Positions 18,401-25,191 of a stretch of DNA of 64,000 bases are shown one piece after another. The stretch comes from Streptomyces sp. BK340 (GTDB lineage Bacteria > Actinomycetota > Actinomycetes > Streptomycetales > Streptomycetaceae): NCBI RefSeq assembly GCF_007827595.1, contig NZ_VISR01000002.1:186001-250000 (forward strand), written 5' to 3'. Position 1 is the first letter of the stretch, and each line of letters starts with the position of its first letter. The translations under genes and the position numbers were made by a program. Under the pieces are notes generated by a model. It worked only from the letters and a program-made list of their open reading frames with translations, was not told the origin of the DNA and did not search any database.

Positions 18401-18622
18401 ACGCCCGGCACCTACGTCGAGCACGAGGAACTGGTCGTGGACGGCGTGGAGATCGACTGGCGGGTGACCGGCGACGGCGTCCTGCACGCGGCCACCCTGG
18501 AGGGCGTCGCCGCGGGCCTCGCCTGGGCGGCGGGCCAGTGGCCGCGCCGCTTCGAGGTGGCGGCCCTGCTGGAGGACCCGTCGCGGACGGAGGAGCTGGC
18601 GCGGGACCGGTGGTTCGACTGA
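15491..18622 (+). CDS. Sacsin-like GHKL (Hsp90-fold) ATPase
   Basis: A roughly 1043-residue cytoplasmic protein whose N-terminus is a GHKL/Hsp90-type ATP-binding domain related to sacsin: N-box 'LVVELAQNAADAAARAR', G1-like 'LVAANTGAPLD', and G2-like 'GRFGVGFAAVLSV'. The remaining 800 residues are leucine/acid-rich and contain recurring 'PLADGRTTTGPRQVLLP', 'ALPDEDGELAPAGELVFPGS' motifs typical of sacsin-repeat-like chaperone regions. No methylase, helicase or histidine-kinase module is fused. GTG 15491 is favoured because GAGGAGAG lies just upstream (15477-15484); ATG 15476 would place the Shine-Dalgarno inside the gene. The client is unknown. Confidence 0.85.
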   Translation: MSKFVRPAAEGADPFGTARLRRGVLDAWATSPARFREDANAEEDLVLGGYRDRLVVELAQNAADAAARARTPGRLRLTLRDGVLVAANTGAPLDATGVESLSTLRASAKRDAQDDPHGAVGRFGVGFAAVLSVTDEPAIVGRHGGVRWALAEARELAAGTARHSPGLGDEVRRRDGHVPLLRLPFAAEGSAPEPYDTAVILPLRDAAAADLAERLLDAVDDALLLALPGLEEVVVEVGEDAPRTLRRRTEGAVTVVEDSREGTTSWRTVSASGPLTPDLLADRPVEERLRPHWSVTWAVPTDADGRPVRPRTTPVVHAPTPSDEPLGVPALLIASFPLDTTRRHAAPGPLTDFLVQRAADSYTELLAEWRPVTEGVIDLVPGPLGKGELDGALRQAVLERLPRTAFLPPAVAPGSDDELPEALRPRDAEVVEGAGADTVRVLAEVLPTLLPAGLERRVELRTLGVARLPLADAVDRLAGLEKDPDWWWRLYESLAGVEPDRLSGLPVPLADGRTTTGPRQVLLPAPDAAPLDPDVLGRLGLKLAHEDAAHPLLEKLGALPASPRAVLTTPQVRAAVANSLDDEGGALWEEDAPDAEELADTVLALVRDAGLEPGDEPWLGALALPDEDGELAPAGELVFPGSPFARVIREDELASVDAELAAKWGEQPLTACGVLADFALVRASDVVLDPDELEPREGDFAEPDDAGLLDAVDVWCEDILDRFPDSPVPPVATELVAVRDLDLVDDDHWPEALSLLARPPLRDALTQPVRILLPDGTHEVVRPYTAWWLRGHPVLDGRRPAGLLAAGGDPLLRGLYDEADATGFGDEQVLRALGVRTSVAALLDEPGGAVELLDRLADPERPVTAAQLHALYGALAELDPEQVTLPDELRAVTDGRVTVVDAADAVVVDSPDLLPFTSGVPLLPVRPSRAAELAELFQVRRLSESVTGEVTSEGTEHDVPDPVRVLLGPRTPGTYVEHEELVVDGVEIDWRVTGDGVLHAATLEGVAAGLAWAAGQWPRRFEVAALLEDPSRTEELARDRWFD

Positions 18623-18656
18623 CCCCCGCAACTCTCACACCAATTCCTTACCAGTA

Positions 18657-18664
18657 GTACAACC
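18657..18664 (+). promoter_or_regulatory. GTACAACC motif before the decayed gene
   Basis: GTACAACC at 18657-18664 recurs exactly at 19167-19174. Each lies about 75-80 bp before the first coding remnant of a paralogous gene, suggesting a shared promoter or activator element that was duplicated with the genes. Which sigma factor or regulator reads it is not known. Confidence 0.4.
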
Positions 18665-18676
18665 CTTCACTTCTGT

Positions 18677-18728
18677 CCCACGTCGGTTGTCTGTGGAGTC
18701 ACGCGACTCCACAGACAACCGACGTGGG
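18677..18728. repeat. 24-bp perfect inverted repeat with 4-nt loop
   Basis: 18677-18700 and 18705-18728 are exact reverse complements around ACGC; the arms begin CCCACGTCGGTTGTCTGTGG. As RNA this is a very stable hairpin and could terminate the sacsin-like gene, but it is unusually long and perfect and lies exactly where the start of the following decayed gene should be. Confidence 0.85.
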
Positions 18729-18730
18729 GA

Positions 18731-19069
18731 AAACACACGCGCGTTCGCGCCTCGGTCGCAGCCGTCGGCGGCGCTCTGGTGACCGCCACGGACAACTCGG
18801 GCATCAAGGATGCCGACGAGTTCTCGCTGAAGGGTCCCGACTACGGCTTCGAGACGACCGGCAAGCCCACCTGCGCCGTCGTCAACGCCACCACCTCCAC
18901 CTGCACCGCCTCGGTGACCATCGACCCGAGGACGGACTACTTCAGGAACAAGAACGCCGGCACCTGGTACGTCGACGCATGGGTCAACGGCAACGACGAC
19001 GACTTCATCCAGCAGGACAAGGCCGGCTCGGCGGTCAACGCCACGGGTGACTTCGGCGACGTGGAGCAA
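18731..19069 (+). pseudogene. Decayed paralogue of the secreted protein at 19248
   Basis: One frame reads 'KHTRVRASVAAVGGAL' (a beheaded signal peptide), then 'VTATDNSGIKDADEFSLKG...CAVVNATTSTCTASVTIDP..NAGTWYVDAWVNGNDDD', then 'SAVNATGDFGDVEQ'. These align in order with three parts of the intact downstream protein: its signal peptide, its 'DAFLYKGTYSD..TCTPTSSTTATCTGTVDIYP..DAGTWGVAAEAV' core, and its C-terminus 'PAVSATGDYVDVK-stop'. The intervening segments are missing without a frame change, no start codon remains in frame ahead of the signal-like part, and the terminal TAA is CAA. It is therefore a duplicated, internally deleted, startless copy. Confidence 0.75.
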
Positions 19070-19166
19070 GCGCTGCCGCTCCGGCTCCGGAGCCGGAACG
19101 TTTCCTCTCACTTGTGCCATGGCCTGGCAATGCGCGTCCCAAATCTGGCCGGGAAGCGCTCTTGCC

Positions 19167-19174
19167 GTACAACC
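19167..19174 (+). promoter_or_regulatory. GTACAACC motif before the intact gene
   Basis: Second exact copy of the octamer at 18657, 74 bp before ATG 19248. Conservation between the two upstream regions, which otherwise differ, makes it the best candidate for a promoter element of this gene. Confidence 0.4.
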
Positions 19175-19247
19175 AGTTGCACCGCTCATGGATCTGATCG
19201 CTCGAGTCAACCGACTCCACGATCACTTCTCCCCCAGGGGAACGCAC

Positions 19248-20078
19248 ATGCGCATTCGTGCCACCGTGGCCGCCGTCTCCGGCGCCCTGGCCCTCTCCGC
19301 TCTCGCCGTGCCGGCCGCGCAGGCCGCTCCGACCAGCGGAACGCCGTACACGCTGAACGTGAGCTTCTCGAACGTCACGATCGCCAAGGCCATCAAGGTC
19401 GGTTCCACCAACAAGGTCAGCACGACGTACTCGTACACGCTGACGCACGGCGCGGACGTGGACATCACCAAGAGCGACTTCTACACGGACGCCTTCCTCT
19501 ACAAGGGCACGTACAGCGACACGTCCCCCGAGCTGTACGGCGACAACCCGGCGACCTGCACGCCCACCTCGTCGACCACCGCCACCTGCACCGGCACGGT
19601 CGACATCTACCCGACCGACCCCGACCCGAAGAGCACGGACGCCGGCACCTGGGGCGTGGCCGCCGAGGCGGTCGCCTTCAACGGCCAGGACCAGAGCAAC
19701 CCCGACCTGAGCAAGGTCGGCTTCAACGACAAGAGCGGCCTCGGCAGCACCCTGGTGCAGCGCTACTCCAAGCTCACGGTCGACGCCGGCCCGGAGCCGG
19801 TCACCAAGGGCAAGACCCTCACGGTGACGGGCAAGCTGTCCCGCGCCAACTGGGACGACAACGCGTACCACGGCTACACCAACCAGCCGGTCAAGCTGCA
19901 GTTCCGCAAGGCGGGCACGAGCACGTACACCACCGTCAAGACGGTGTACACGGACTCCTCCGGCAACCTGAAGACCACCACCACCGCGAACTACGACGGC
20001 TACTGGCGCTTCAGCTTCGCGGGCACCTCGACGACCCCCGCGGTCAGCGCCACGGGCGACTACGTCGACGTGAAGTAA
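19248..20078 (+). CDS. Secreted Ig-like/calcium-binding-like protein
   Basis: A 276-residue exported protein with a clean Sec signal peptide ('MRIRATVAAVSGALALSALAVPAAQA', cleavage after AQA). The mature chain is Thr/Ser/Asp-rich beta structure in two parts: residues about 30-175 ('YTLNVSFSNVTIAKAIKVGS..', one Cys pair 'ATCTPTSSTTATCTG') and a C-terminal Ig-like module ('GPEPVTKGKTLTVTGKLSRANW...VKLQFRKAGTSTYTTVKTVYTDSSGNLKTTTTANYDGYWRFSFAG'), a common cell-surface stalk domain in streptomycetes. ATG 19248 has AGGGGAA upstream. A terminator follows. No enzymatic motif is seen. Confidence 0.8.
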   Translation: MRIRATVAAVSGALALSALAVPAAQAAPTSGTPYTLNVSFSNVTIAKAIKVGSTNKVSTTYSYTLTHGADVDITKSDFYTDAFLYKGTYSDTSPELYGDNPATCTPTSSTTATCTGTVDIYPTDPDPKSTDAGTWGVAAEAVAFNGQDQSNPDLSKVGFNDKSGLGSTLVQRYSKLTVDAGPEPVTKGKTLTVTGKLSRANWDDNAYHGYTNQPVKLQFRKAGTSTYTTVKTVYTDSSGNLKTTTTANYDGYWRFSFAGTSTTPAVSATGDYVDVK

Positions 20079-20097
20079 CCCTCCGCCACACGCATGA

Positions 20098-20131
20098 GAC
20101 CGGGGGCCGCCTGTCATGGCGGCCCCCGGTC
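20098..20131. terminator. Bidirectional stem-loop terminator
   Basis: A 14-bp perfect stem (20098-20111 with 20118-20131; GACCGGGGGCCGCC) with loop TGTCAT between the convergent genes ending at 20078 and 20152. Confidence 0.85.
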
Positions 20132-20151
20132 ACGTGGTGGTCATCCGGCTC

Positions 20152-20511
20152 CTACGACGCCATGGTCCGGGCGAGAGCCGCCTTCGCCCCGTCGAGGGCC
20201 GCCGCGTCCCGAGGCCGTACGGCGATCCGTCCGCCCGCCCGGTCCAGCAGGACGAGCGAGGTGACGAGCAGGCCGTGGCCCAGTTCCCGCAGTACCTCGC
20301 CGGAACCCCCGGTGTACAGCTCGTACAGGCGCTGGACGAAGACCTGGAACACCTCGCCGTCCACCGCGCAGCTCCCCTGCGGCGTGGGGGTCAGCCCCGG
20401 TGCCACGTCGAGAAACTCGGCCGCTCCCCGGGCGAGCGCGAAGTACAGCTGTCCGCTGTGATACCCCGCGTCCCAGAGGGTCTCGTCGCCGTGCTCGAAC
20501 GGGTAACTCAA
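20152..20511 (-). CDS. Candidate immunity protein to the ALF-repeat toxin
   Basis: A 119-residue soluble, mildly acidic protein ('SYPFEHGDETLWDAGYHSGQ...FLDVAPGLTPTPQGSCAVDG...VQRLYELYTGGSGEVLRELGHGLLVTSLVLLD'). It starts with TTG 20511, which overlaps the TGA of the large toxin-like gene as TTGA; the longer open frame upstream is the antisense of no gene but an out-of-frame run through the toxin end. Position immediately after a polymorphic toxin, small size, no signal peptide and translational coupling are what immunity genes show. I recognise no immunity family, so the function is inference. Confidence 0.65.
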   Translation of the reverse strand: MSYPFEHGDETLWDAGYHSGQLYFALARGAAEFLDVAPGLTPTPQGSCAVDGEVFQVFVQRLYELYTGGSGEVLRELGHGLLVTSLVLLDRAGGRIAVRPRDAAALDGAKAALARTMAS

Positions 20512-23500
20512 TCTGCGATCTCCAGTCTGAGGTCGAGGTCCGGGTACTTCTGCCTGAGCTCCTTGAACCGCTCCTGCAGGGCCGTCCGGAAGCGCGGGTC
20601 CATCCCCGACTTGGTGAAGCGGAAGCCGATCGGAGCGTTCTCGTAGCCCGGAAGCAGCTTCCGGCACTTGAGGTAGTTCTCCAGCTTCACGTTGACGTGC
20701 TTCTCCAACCACTCGGCGTCAGCGTAGGTGGCCGACTTGAGCTCCCACATCACATTCTTCTCGAACAGGTCGATGTCGGTGATGATGTTCCCGGTGACGG
20801 GGTCGTAGACCTTGTGGTCGATCGCGCCTTCCAGGCAGCCGAACGAGCCGCTCGAAGCCGCCCGAGCCACCGACCTGAACGAGGCCGCCTTCGCCGCAGG
20901 CCTGGCCAGCGAGACCTTGCCGACGATCTTGCAGCCCTTCTTCAGCAGCTTCAGGCTCTCGAAGGCCCGGTCCAGGACCCTGAACTTGCTCTTCAGCAGG
21001 GCGTCCACCGCGAGACTGCCGCAGGACTCGAAGTCCTTCTTCTCCATGCAGGCCTCGTACTGGCCGAGGCCCAGCAGCTCCTTCTCCACGTTCCACAGCT
21101 GCTCGGCGGCGTCGCCGAACTCCTTGCCGTGGGCGAGGATGCTGCAGTAGACCTGCTGGTGCTGGCACCAGCGGGCGAAGCCCTGCGGGTCACAGGGGAT
21201 GAAGCCCTGCTGGCAGCGGTACAGCTCACGGGCGCGCGCCCCGTTGTCGTTCTTGGCCTTCTCCTTCGCCTCCACGGCGGCCTTGCGCCGGGCTTCCGCC
21301 TCCTCCCGGTACTTGTGCACCGAGACCTTGAACGCGTCGGTCGCCGCCTTCATCGCGGCGTCGGCGTCCTTGCCCGCCGCGACCGCGGACTTCCACGCCT
21401 GGTCGGCGTAGTACGAGGCGTTCGACGCGGCCGCCTGGGCGGTCTCCGAGGAGATCGTGGCGTCCGCCGCCGACCTGGCCGCGTCGGCGGCATCGCGATC
21501 GGCGCGGTTCGCGGCATCGCGGGCCGTCCTGGCGGACGCGGCCGCCTGGGCCGCCGACGTCTCGGCGTCCTTGGCGTACTGGTCGGCCTTCTTGGCGTAC
21601 TCCTGCGCGTCGGCGTAGGCCGCGTTCGCCTTCTTCGCCCAGTCGTTGGCCTCGGTCGACGCCCTGCGGGCGGTCGCGGCCACCTTCTGGGCCGTGGCGG
21701 CGTTCTGCCGGGCGGTGGCGGCGACCTTCGCCGCGTCCGCGATCAGCTTCTGCACCTGGGCCACGTGGGTGGCGGACAGGTAGTCCTTGCGCAGCGCCTT
21801 GTACTGGCCGGAGACGATGAAGGCGTGCAGGGCCTGCGGCGAGCCCTCCAGGGCGATCCGCGCGGCGGACTTCACCTCGGGGGTCCCGCTGTCGATCAGC
21901 TGTGCCGCCCGGACCCGCTCGTCCTGCGTCCGCGCGGTGTGCTGCGTGGTGAGCAGGAACTCGCTGAACTTCTTGGGGTCCCCGGTGGCGAGGGCCTTGC
22001 GGCCCGCGTCGGTGAGCACGGGACCGGCCCCGTCGAGCACCTGGGCGATGGCCACGCGCATGCTCTCGGCACCCACCTGGTACTGGCCGTCGTCCACGAA
22101 CTCGCCGATGGCGGCAGCGTCACCGGTGAGGGCGGTCTCGGCAGCGTCCCGTACGGTCTTGTCCTCGCTCTCCTCGGCGAGGCGCTCCACGTAGGACCGC
22201 TGGTCCTGCTGTTCCGCGGTCTTCCAGCCGTTGCGCAGGTAGTCGACGACGACCTCGTCGGTACCGGCGAGCGCGGCCTCGGCCGCGCCGCGTCCCCAGG
22301 CCGTGCCGCCCTTCATCACGCGCACGGCCAGGGTGCGGCCCTGCCGGGCGACGGCGGCGAGGTCGGCGTCGGGCCTGGCGGCCTCGGCGACCAGGCGGTC
22401 CCGCTCGGCCTGCCGGTCCTTGGCGGCCTTCTCCAGCGCGGCCTGCGCGGCCGTACGGGCGTCGTCCTGGTCCTTGTCGTCCCGGGCGCGTTCGATGCCG
22501 GCGTTGGTGCGGCCCTGCAGTTCCTCGGCCTCGACCTGGCGGGCGAGGGTGTAGATCTCCTGGGCCTTGGTCACGGCGGCGGTGGCCGCGTTGGCAGCCT
22601 CCGTCGCGGCGTTGGCGTGCTCCGTCGACCTGGTCGCGGCCTTCGCGGACTCGCCGGCGTGCTCGGCCGCCTCCCGGGCCGCCTTGCCGGCGTTCCGGGC
22701 GTGGGTGGCCGCGGACGTCGCGGCGTCCCGGGCCTCGCGTGCGGCCTTGCCCGCCTTGCGCGCCAGTGTCTCGGCCTCGCCGGCGGCACGGTTGGCCTCA
22801 CCGGCGTGGCGCCTCGCGGCGGCCGCGGCGGAGCGCGCCTCGGCGGCCTCGGCGCTCGACTGGCCCGCGTAGTCGCCGGCCTCGGCGGCCGCGTCGGCGG
22901 CGGCCTTGGCGTTGGCACCCGCGCTCGCCGCCGAGTGGGCGGCGTCCCCGGCCGCGTCGGCGGCCTTGGCCGCCTGGTCGGCGGCGTCGGCGGCCAGCTC
23001 GGCTCCCTTGGCGGCCTTGTCGGCGTCCTCGGCCGCCTTGCGTGCCGCGTCCGCCTTCTTGGCGTCGACCGCGGCGTCGGCGGCGGAGTTGCGCGCCCGG
23101 GAGGCGGCCTGCGAGGCACCGGCCGCGGCGGCGGCCGCCTGCGCGGCCGCGTTCGCTGCGACGCGCGCCGAGTTGTTCGCCGCGTTGGCCGCGTCGATCG
23201 CCCGCTGCGCGGCGGCCGCGGCCTCGGACGCCGCCGTGGCGGCCCGCTTGGCGGCGCGCGCGGCCCGGTCCGTGTCGTTCTTGGCGGCCTTGGCCTCCGC
23301 CTGGGCCTCCAGGGCGGCGTCCTTGGCCAGCTCGGCGGCCTTGACCGCCTTGGCGGACTCGGTCTTGGCGGCCGCGGTCTCCTTGGCGGCCTGCCTGCCC
23401 GCTTCCTTCGCCTGTTCGGCGAGTTCGGCGACCGAGGCGTGCTCCTCGTCCTTGTCCCGGGCGACGAACTGGCCGACCTGCAGGAACTCGCGGATGTCCG

Positions 23501-24179
23501 CGGCGCTGCCGCCCAGCGCGAGGCGTCCGGCGGCCTTCACGTTGGTGCCGCCCACGCTGATGATCTGGACGAGCTGGACCCGCTCGTCCTCCTCCTGCTG
23601 CGTCTGGCGGTCTTCGGTGAGGAACTTGCGGACGTCCTCGGCGCTGCCGGCGAGCGCGGCCCGACCGGCGCTCTGCACGTTGGGGCCGGACGTGTCGATG
23701 ATCTGGGCGACCCGGACGCGGTCGTCCTGCTCCATGGGGTCTTCCCAGCCGTCGTCCAGGAACTCGTGCAGCTCGTCCGGTGTTCCGTGGAGTGCCTGGC
23801 GGGCGGCGCTCAGCAGCTCCGGACCCCCGACGGAGGCGAGCTGGGCGGCGCTGACGCGTTCGTCCTGGAAGGAGAGGTCGCCGACCGCGGCCAGGAAGGC
23901 CCGGACGTCGGCGTCGCTGCCGGTGAGTGCCGCCTCGGCCGCCGCCTTGACGCCGGGACCGCCCTCCTCCCAGTAGTCGACGACCAGGCCGCGCTGTTCG
24001 GCGGTGGTCTGCGCCTGTGCTCCGGCCCGGACGCTCCCCCCGGCCGGCGCGGCTCCCGCGGCGGGTGCCGCGCCCAGCAGGCCGGCGGTGAGGGCCAGGG
24101 GGAGCAGGGTGAATGCCGTTCGGCGTATCAGACGCGCCGCTTTTCCGGCGCTATCGAGCTGGTCAGTTCTTCGATTCAC
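20508..24179 (-). CDS. ALF-repeat polymorphic toxin with C-terminal nuclease-like domain
   Basis: A 1223-residue exported protein. Residues 1-50 are a long basic signal region with core 'FTLLPLALTAGLLGAAPAAGAAPA'. Four ALF-type repeats follow (about 60-270; pattern 'AAEAALTGSDADVRAFL', 'GRAALAGSAEDVRKFL', 'GRLALGGSAADIREFL'), then a very Ala/Lys/Glu-rich coiled coil (about 275-600), a second ALF block (about 640-800), more coiled coil, and a Cys-containing pre-toxin segment ('RCQQGFIPCDPQGF'). The last about 120 residues carry 'DIDLFEKNVMWELKSATYAD', a D..E-x-K arrangement of PD-(D/E)XK nucleases. GTG 24179 is the start preferred because it directly precedes the signal peptide. The downstream TTG-start gene overlaps its stop. 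Confidence 0.8.
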   Translation of the reverse strand: MNRRTDQLDSAGKAARLIRRTAFTLLPLALTAGLLGAAPAAGAAPAGGSVRAGAQAQTTAEQRGLVVDYWEEGGPGVKAAAEAALTGSDADVRAFLAAVGDLSFQDERVSAAQLASVGGPELLSAARQALHGTPDELHEFLDDGWEDPMEQDDRVRVAQIIDTSGPNVQSAGRAALAGSAEDVRKFLTEDRQTQQEEDERVQLVQIISVGGTNVKAAGRLALGGSAADIREFLQVGQFVARDKDEEHASVAELAEQAKEAGRQAAKETAAAKTESAKAVKAAELAKDAALEAQAEAKAAKNDTDRAARAAKRAATAASEAAAAAQRAIDAANAANNSARVAANAAAQAAAAAAGASQAASRARNSAADAAVDAKKADAARKAAEDADKAAKGAELAADAADQAAKAADAAGDAAHSAASAGANAKAAADAAAEAGDYAGQSSAEAAEARSAAAAARRHAGEANRAAGEAETLARKAGKAAREARDAATSAATHARNAGKAAREAAEHAGESAKAATRSTEHANAATEAANAATAAVTKAQEIYTLARQVEAEELQGRTNAGIERARDDKDQDDARTAAQAALEKAAKDRQAERDRLVAEAARPDADLAAVARQGRTLAVRVMKGGTAWGRGAAEAALAGTDEVVVDYLRNGWKTAEQQDQRSYVERLAEESEDKTVRDAAETALTGDAAAIGEFVDDGQYQVGAESMRVAIAQVLDGAGPVLTDAGRKALATGDPKKFSEFLLTTQHTARTQDERVRAAQLIDSGTPEVKSAARIALEGSPQALHAFIVSGQYKALRKDYLSATHVAQVQKLIADAAKVAATARQNAATAQKVAATARRASTEANDWAKKANAAYADAQEYAKKADQYAKDAETSAAQAAASARTARDAANRADRDAADAARSAADATISSETAQAAASNASYYADQAWKSAVAAGKDADAAMKAATDAFKVSVHKYREEAEARRKAAVEAKEKAKNDNGARARELYRCQQGFIPCDPQGFARWCQHQQVYCSILAHGKEFGDAAEQLWNVEKELLGLGQYEACMEKKDFESCGSLAVDALLKSKFRVLDRAFESLKLLKKGCKIVGKVSLARPAAKAASFRSVARAASSGSFGCLEGAIDHKVYDPVTGNIITDIDLFEKNVMWELKSATYADAEWLEKHVNVKLENYLKCRKLLPGYENAPIGFRFTKSGMDPRFRTALQERFKELRQKYPDLDLRLEIAD

Positions 24180-24595
24180 TGAACACCTGTCTCGGTGATC
24201 GGCGACGCCCCCGAATGCGAGTCGCCGAATAATGGAGAAGGCAGCGTAGCGCCCATCATCTTTGCAAATCGAATCGGATTTCCTCGCCGAATCCATGCGG
24301 TGGAGCGCCGGTCGGCAAGATGCCCGCTTTGATGCCTTATGGCGTCAACTGGCGCTCAACTCATGGGAGTTGCTTGGTGAAGGTGTGAAGGTTGCGCGTT
24401 GACGCGTGGCTGATCTTTGACTACCCTATGGCTTGTCTTTGCCGCTGCCTGACCAGCAGTGTCTCTTGCCGGGGCCCTCTTCTGCCCTATTTCTTTTAAT
24501 TGCGGGGGTTGTTTTGCGACGTCTTCAGTGCTGTCGGCATGCCTGCAATTGAGGTCATCTCTCTTTCGAGAATTCCTTCCTGAAGGGACTCCTCA
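24180..24595. other. Divergent, relatively AT-rich intergenic region
   Basis: 416 bp between the leftward toxin gene and the rightward gene at 24596. It has noticeably more A/T than its surroundings and includes a short inverted repeat CAACTC-ATGG-GAGTTG (24357-24372) and the promoter at 24399-24427. No gene is seen in it. Confidence 0.55.
24399..24427 (+). promoter_or_regulatory. Consensus-like HrdB promoter for the gene at 24596
   Basis: TTGACG (24399-24404), 17-bp spacer, TACCCT (24422-24427): a very good match to the main vegetative promoter pattern. Transcription from about 24434 would give a 160-nt leader containing U-rich segments. Confidence 0.65.
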
Positions 24596-25102
24596 GTGCT
24601 TTTCCATGCCCGAAAAATAGCGGTGTCCGTATGCGTGGCCGGGGTCGCCACACTCGCGGGCGTTTCCGTGGCCTCGGCCGACGACCCGCCCCCCGCTCCG
24701 TCCCCCTCGGCCCCGCCCGTCGCGGTCGAGGACTACGGGTATCCCGGGGCCGACCGCATCCTGGCCGAGAAGGGGATCAAGCTGAAGAAGGGCGACGGCC
24801 ACATCCTGCTCGCCGACTGCGACCAGGCCGCCCAGCAGATCCGCGTGCTCACCGTCAAGGACGACTCCGTCGGCCGTCAGGGCACGTACTGCTTCCGGGC
24901 CACGGCCAAGACCGGCCGCCTCACGCTCGAACTCCCGCGTGTCTTCGCGGTGGAGGCCGCCGACCATCCGGTCAGCGCCGACCTCACCGCCGACGGCAGG
25001 ACCACGACGGTCAACGTGCCCCAGGGCGGCTTCGAGTCCGTCGGTGAGGGCACCGTCGGCGGCGCCAGGTCGGTGCTGGTCGAACTCCGCGTGACCGGCT
25101 GA
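24596..25102 (+). CDS. Small secreted protein, two cysteines
   Basis: A 168-residue exported protein: signal peptide 'LFHARKIAVSVCVAGVATLAGVSVASA', then a Pro-rich linker and one compact domain ('GADRILAEKGIKLKKGDGHILLADCD..IRVLTV..YCFRATAKTGRLTLELPRVFAVEA') with two Cys that probably pair. GTG 24596 has GAAGGGA upstream. It is followed 90 bp later by the protease-fold/FG-GAP gene in the same direction; in that arrangement a companion role (inhibitor, propeptide or surface partner) is possible but unproven. Confidence 0.75.
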   Translation: MLFHARKIAVSVCVAGVATLAGVSVASADDPPPAPSPSAPPVAVEDYGYPGADRILAEKGIKLKKGDGHILLADCDQAAQQIRVLTVKDDSVGRQGTYCFRATAKTGRLTLELPRVFAVEAADHPVSADLTADGRTTTVNVPQGGFESVGEGTVGGARSVLVELRVTG

Positions 25103-25191
25103 TCCGCCGACCTCCCCGTCCGTGCGCGACACCCCGCACGGACCCGAATGGCCTCTGCGTCTGCAGAGCACCTCTTGTGATGCGAGGAAAC

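Noticed and set aside
14306..18631. 1441-residue minus-strand open frame opposite DUF3027 and the sacsin-like gene
   Set aside because: Composition is Gly/Arg/Val-rich with no motif; it spans two convincing plus-strand genes and their intergenic region.
20400..24182. 1260-residue plus-strand frame opposite the ALF toxin
   Set aside because: Repetitive Gly/Leu/Val shadow of the Ala-rich coiled coil on the other strand.
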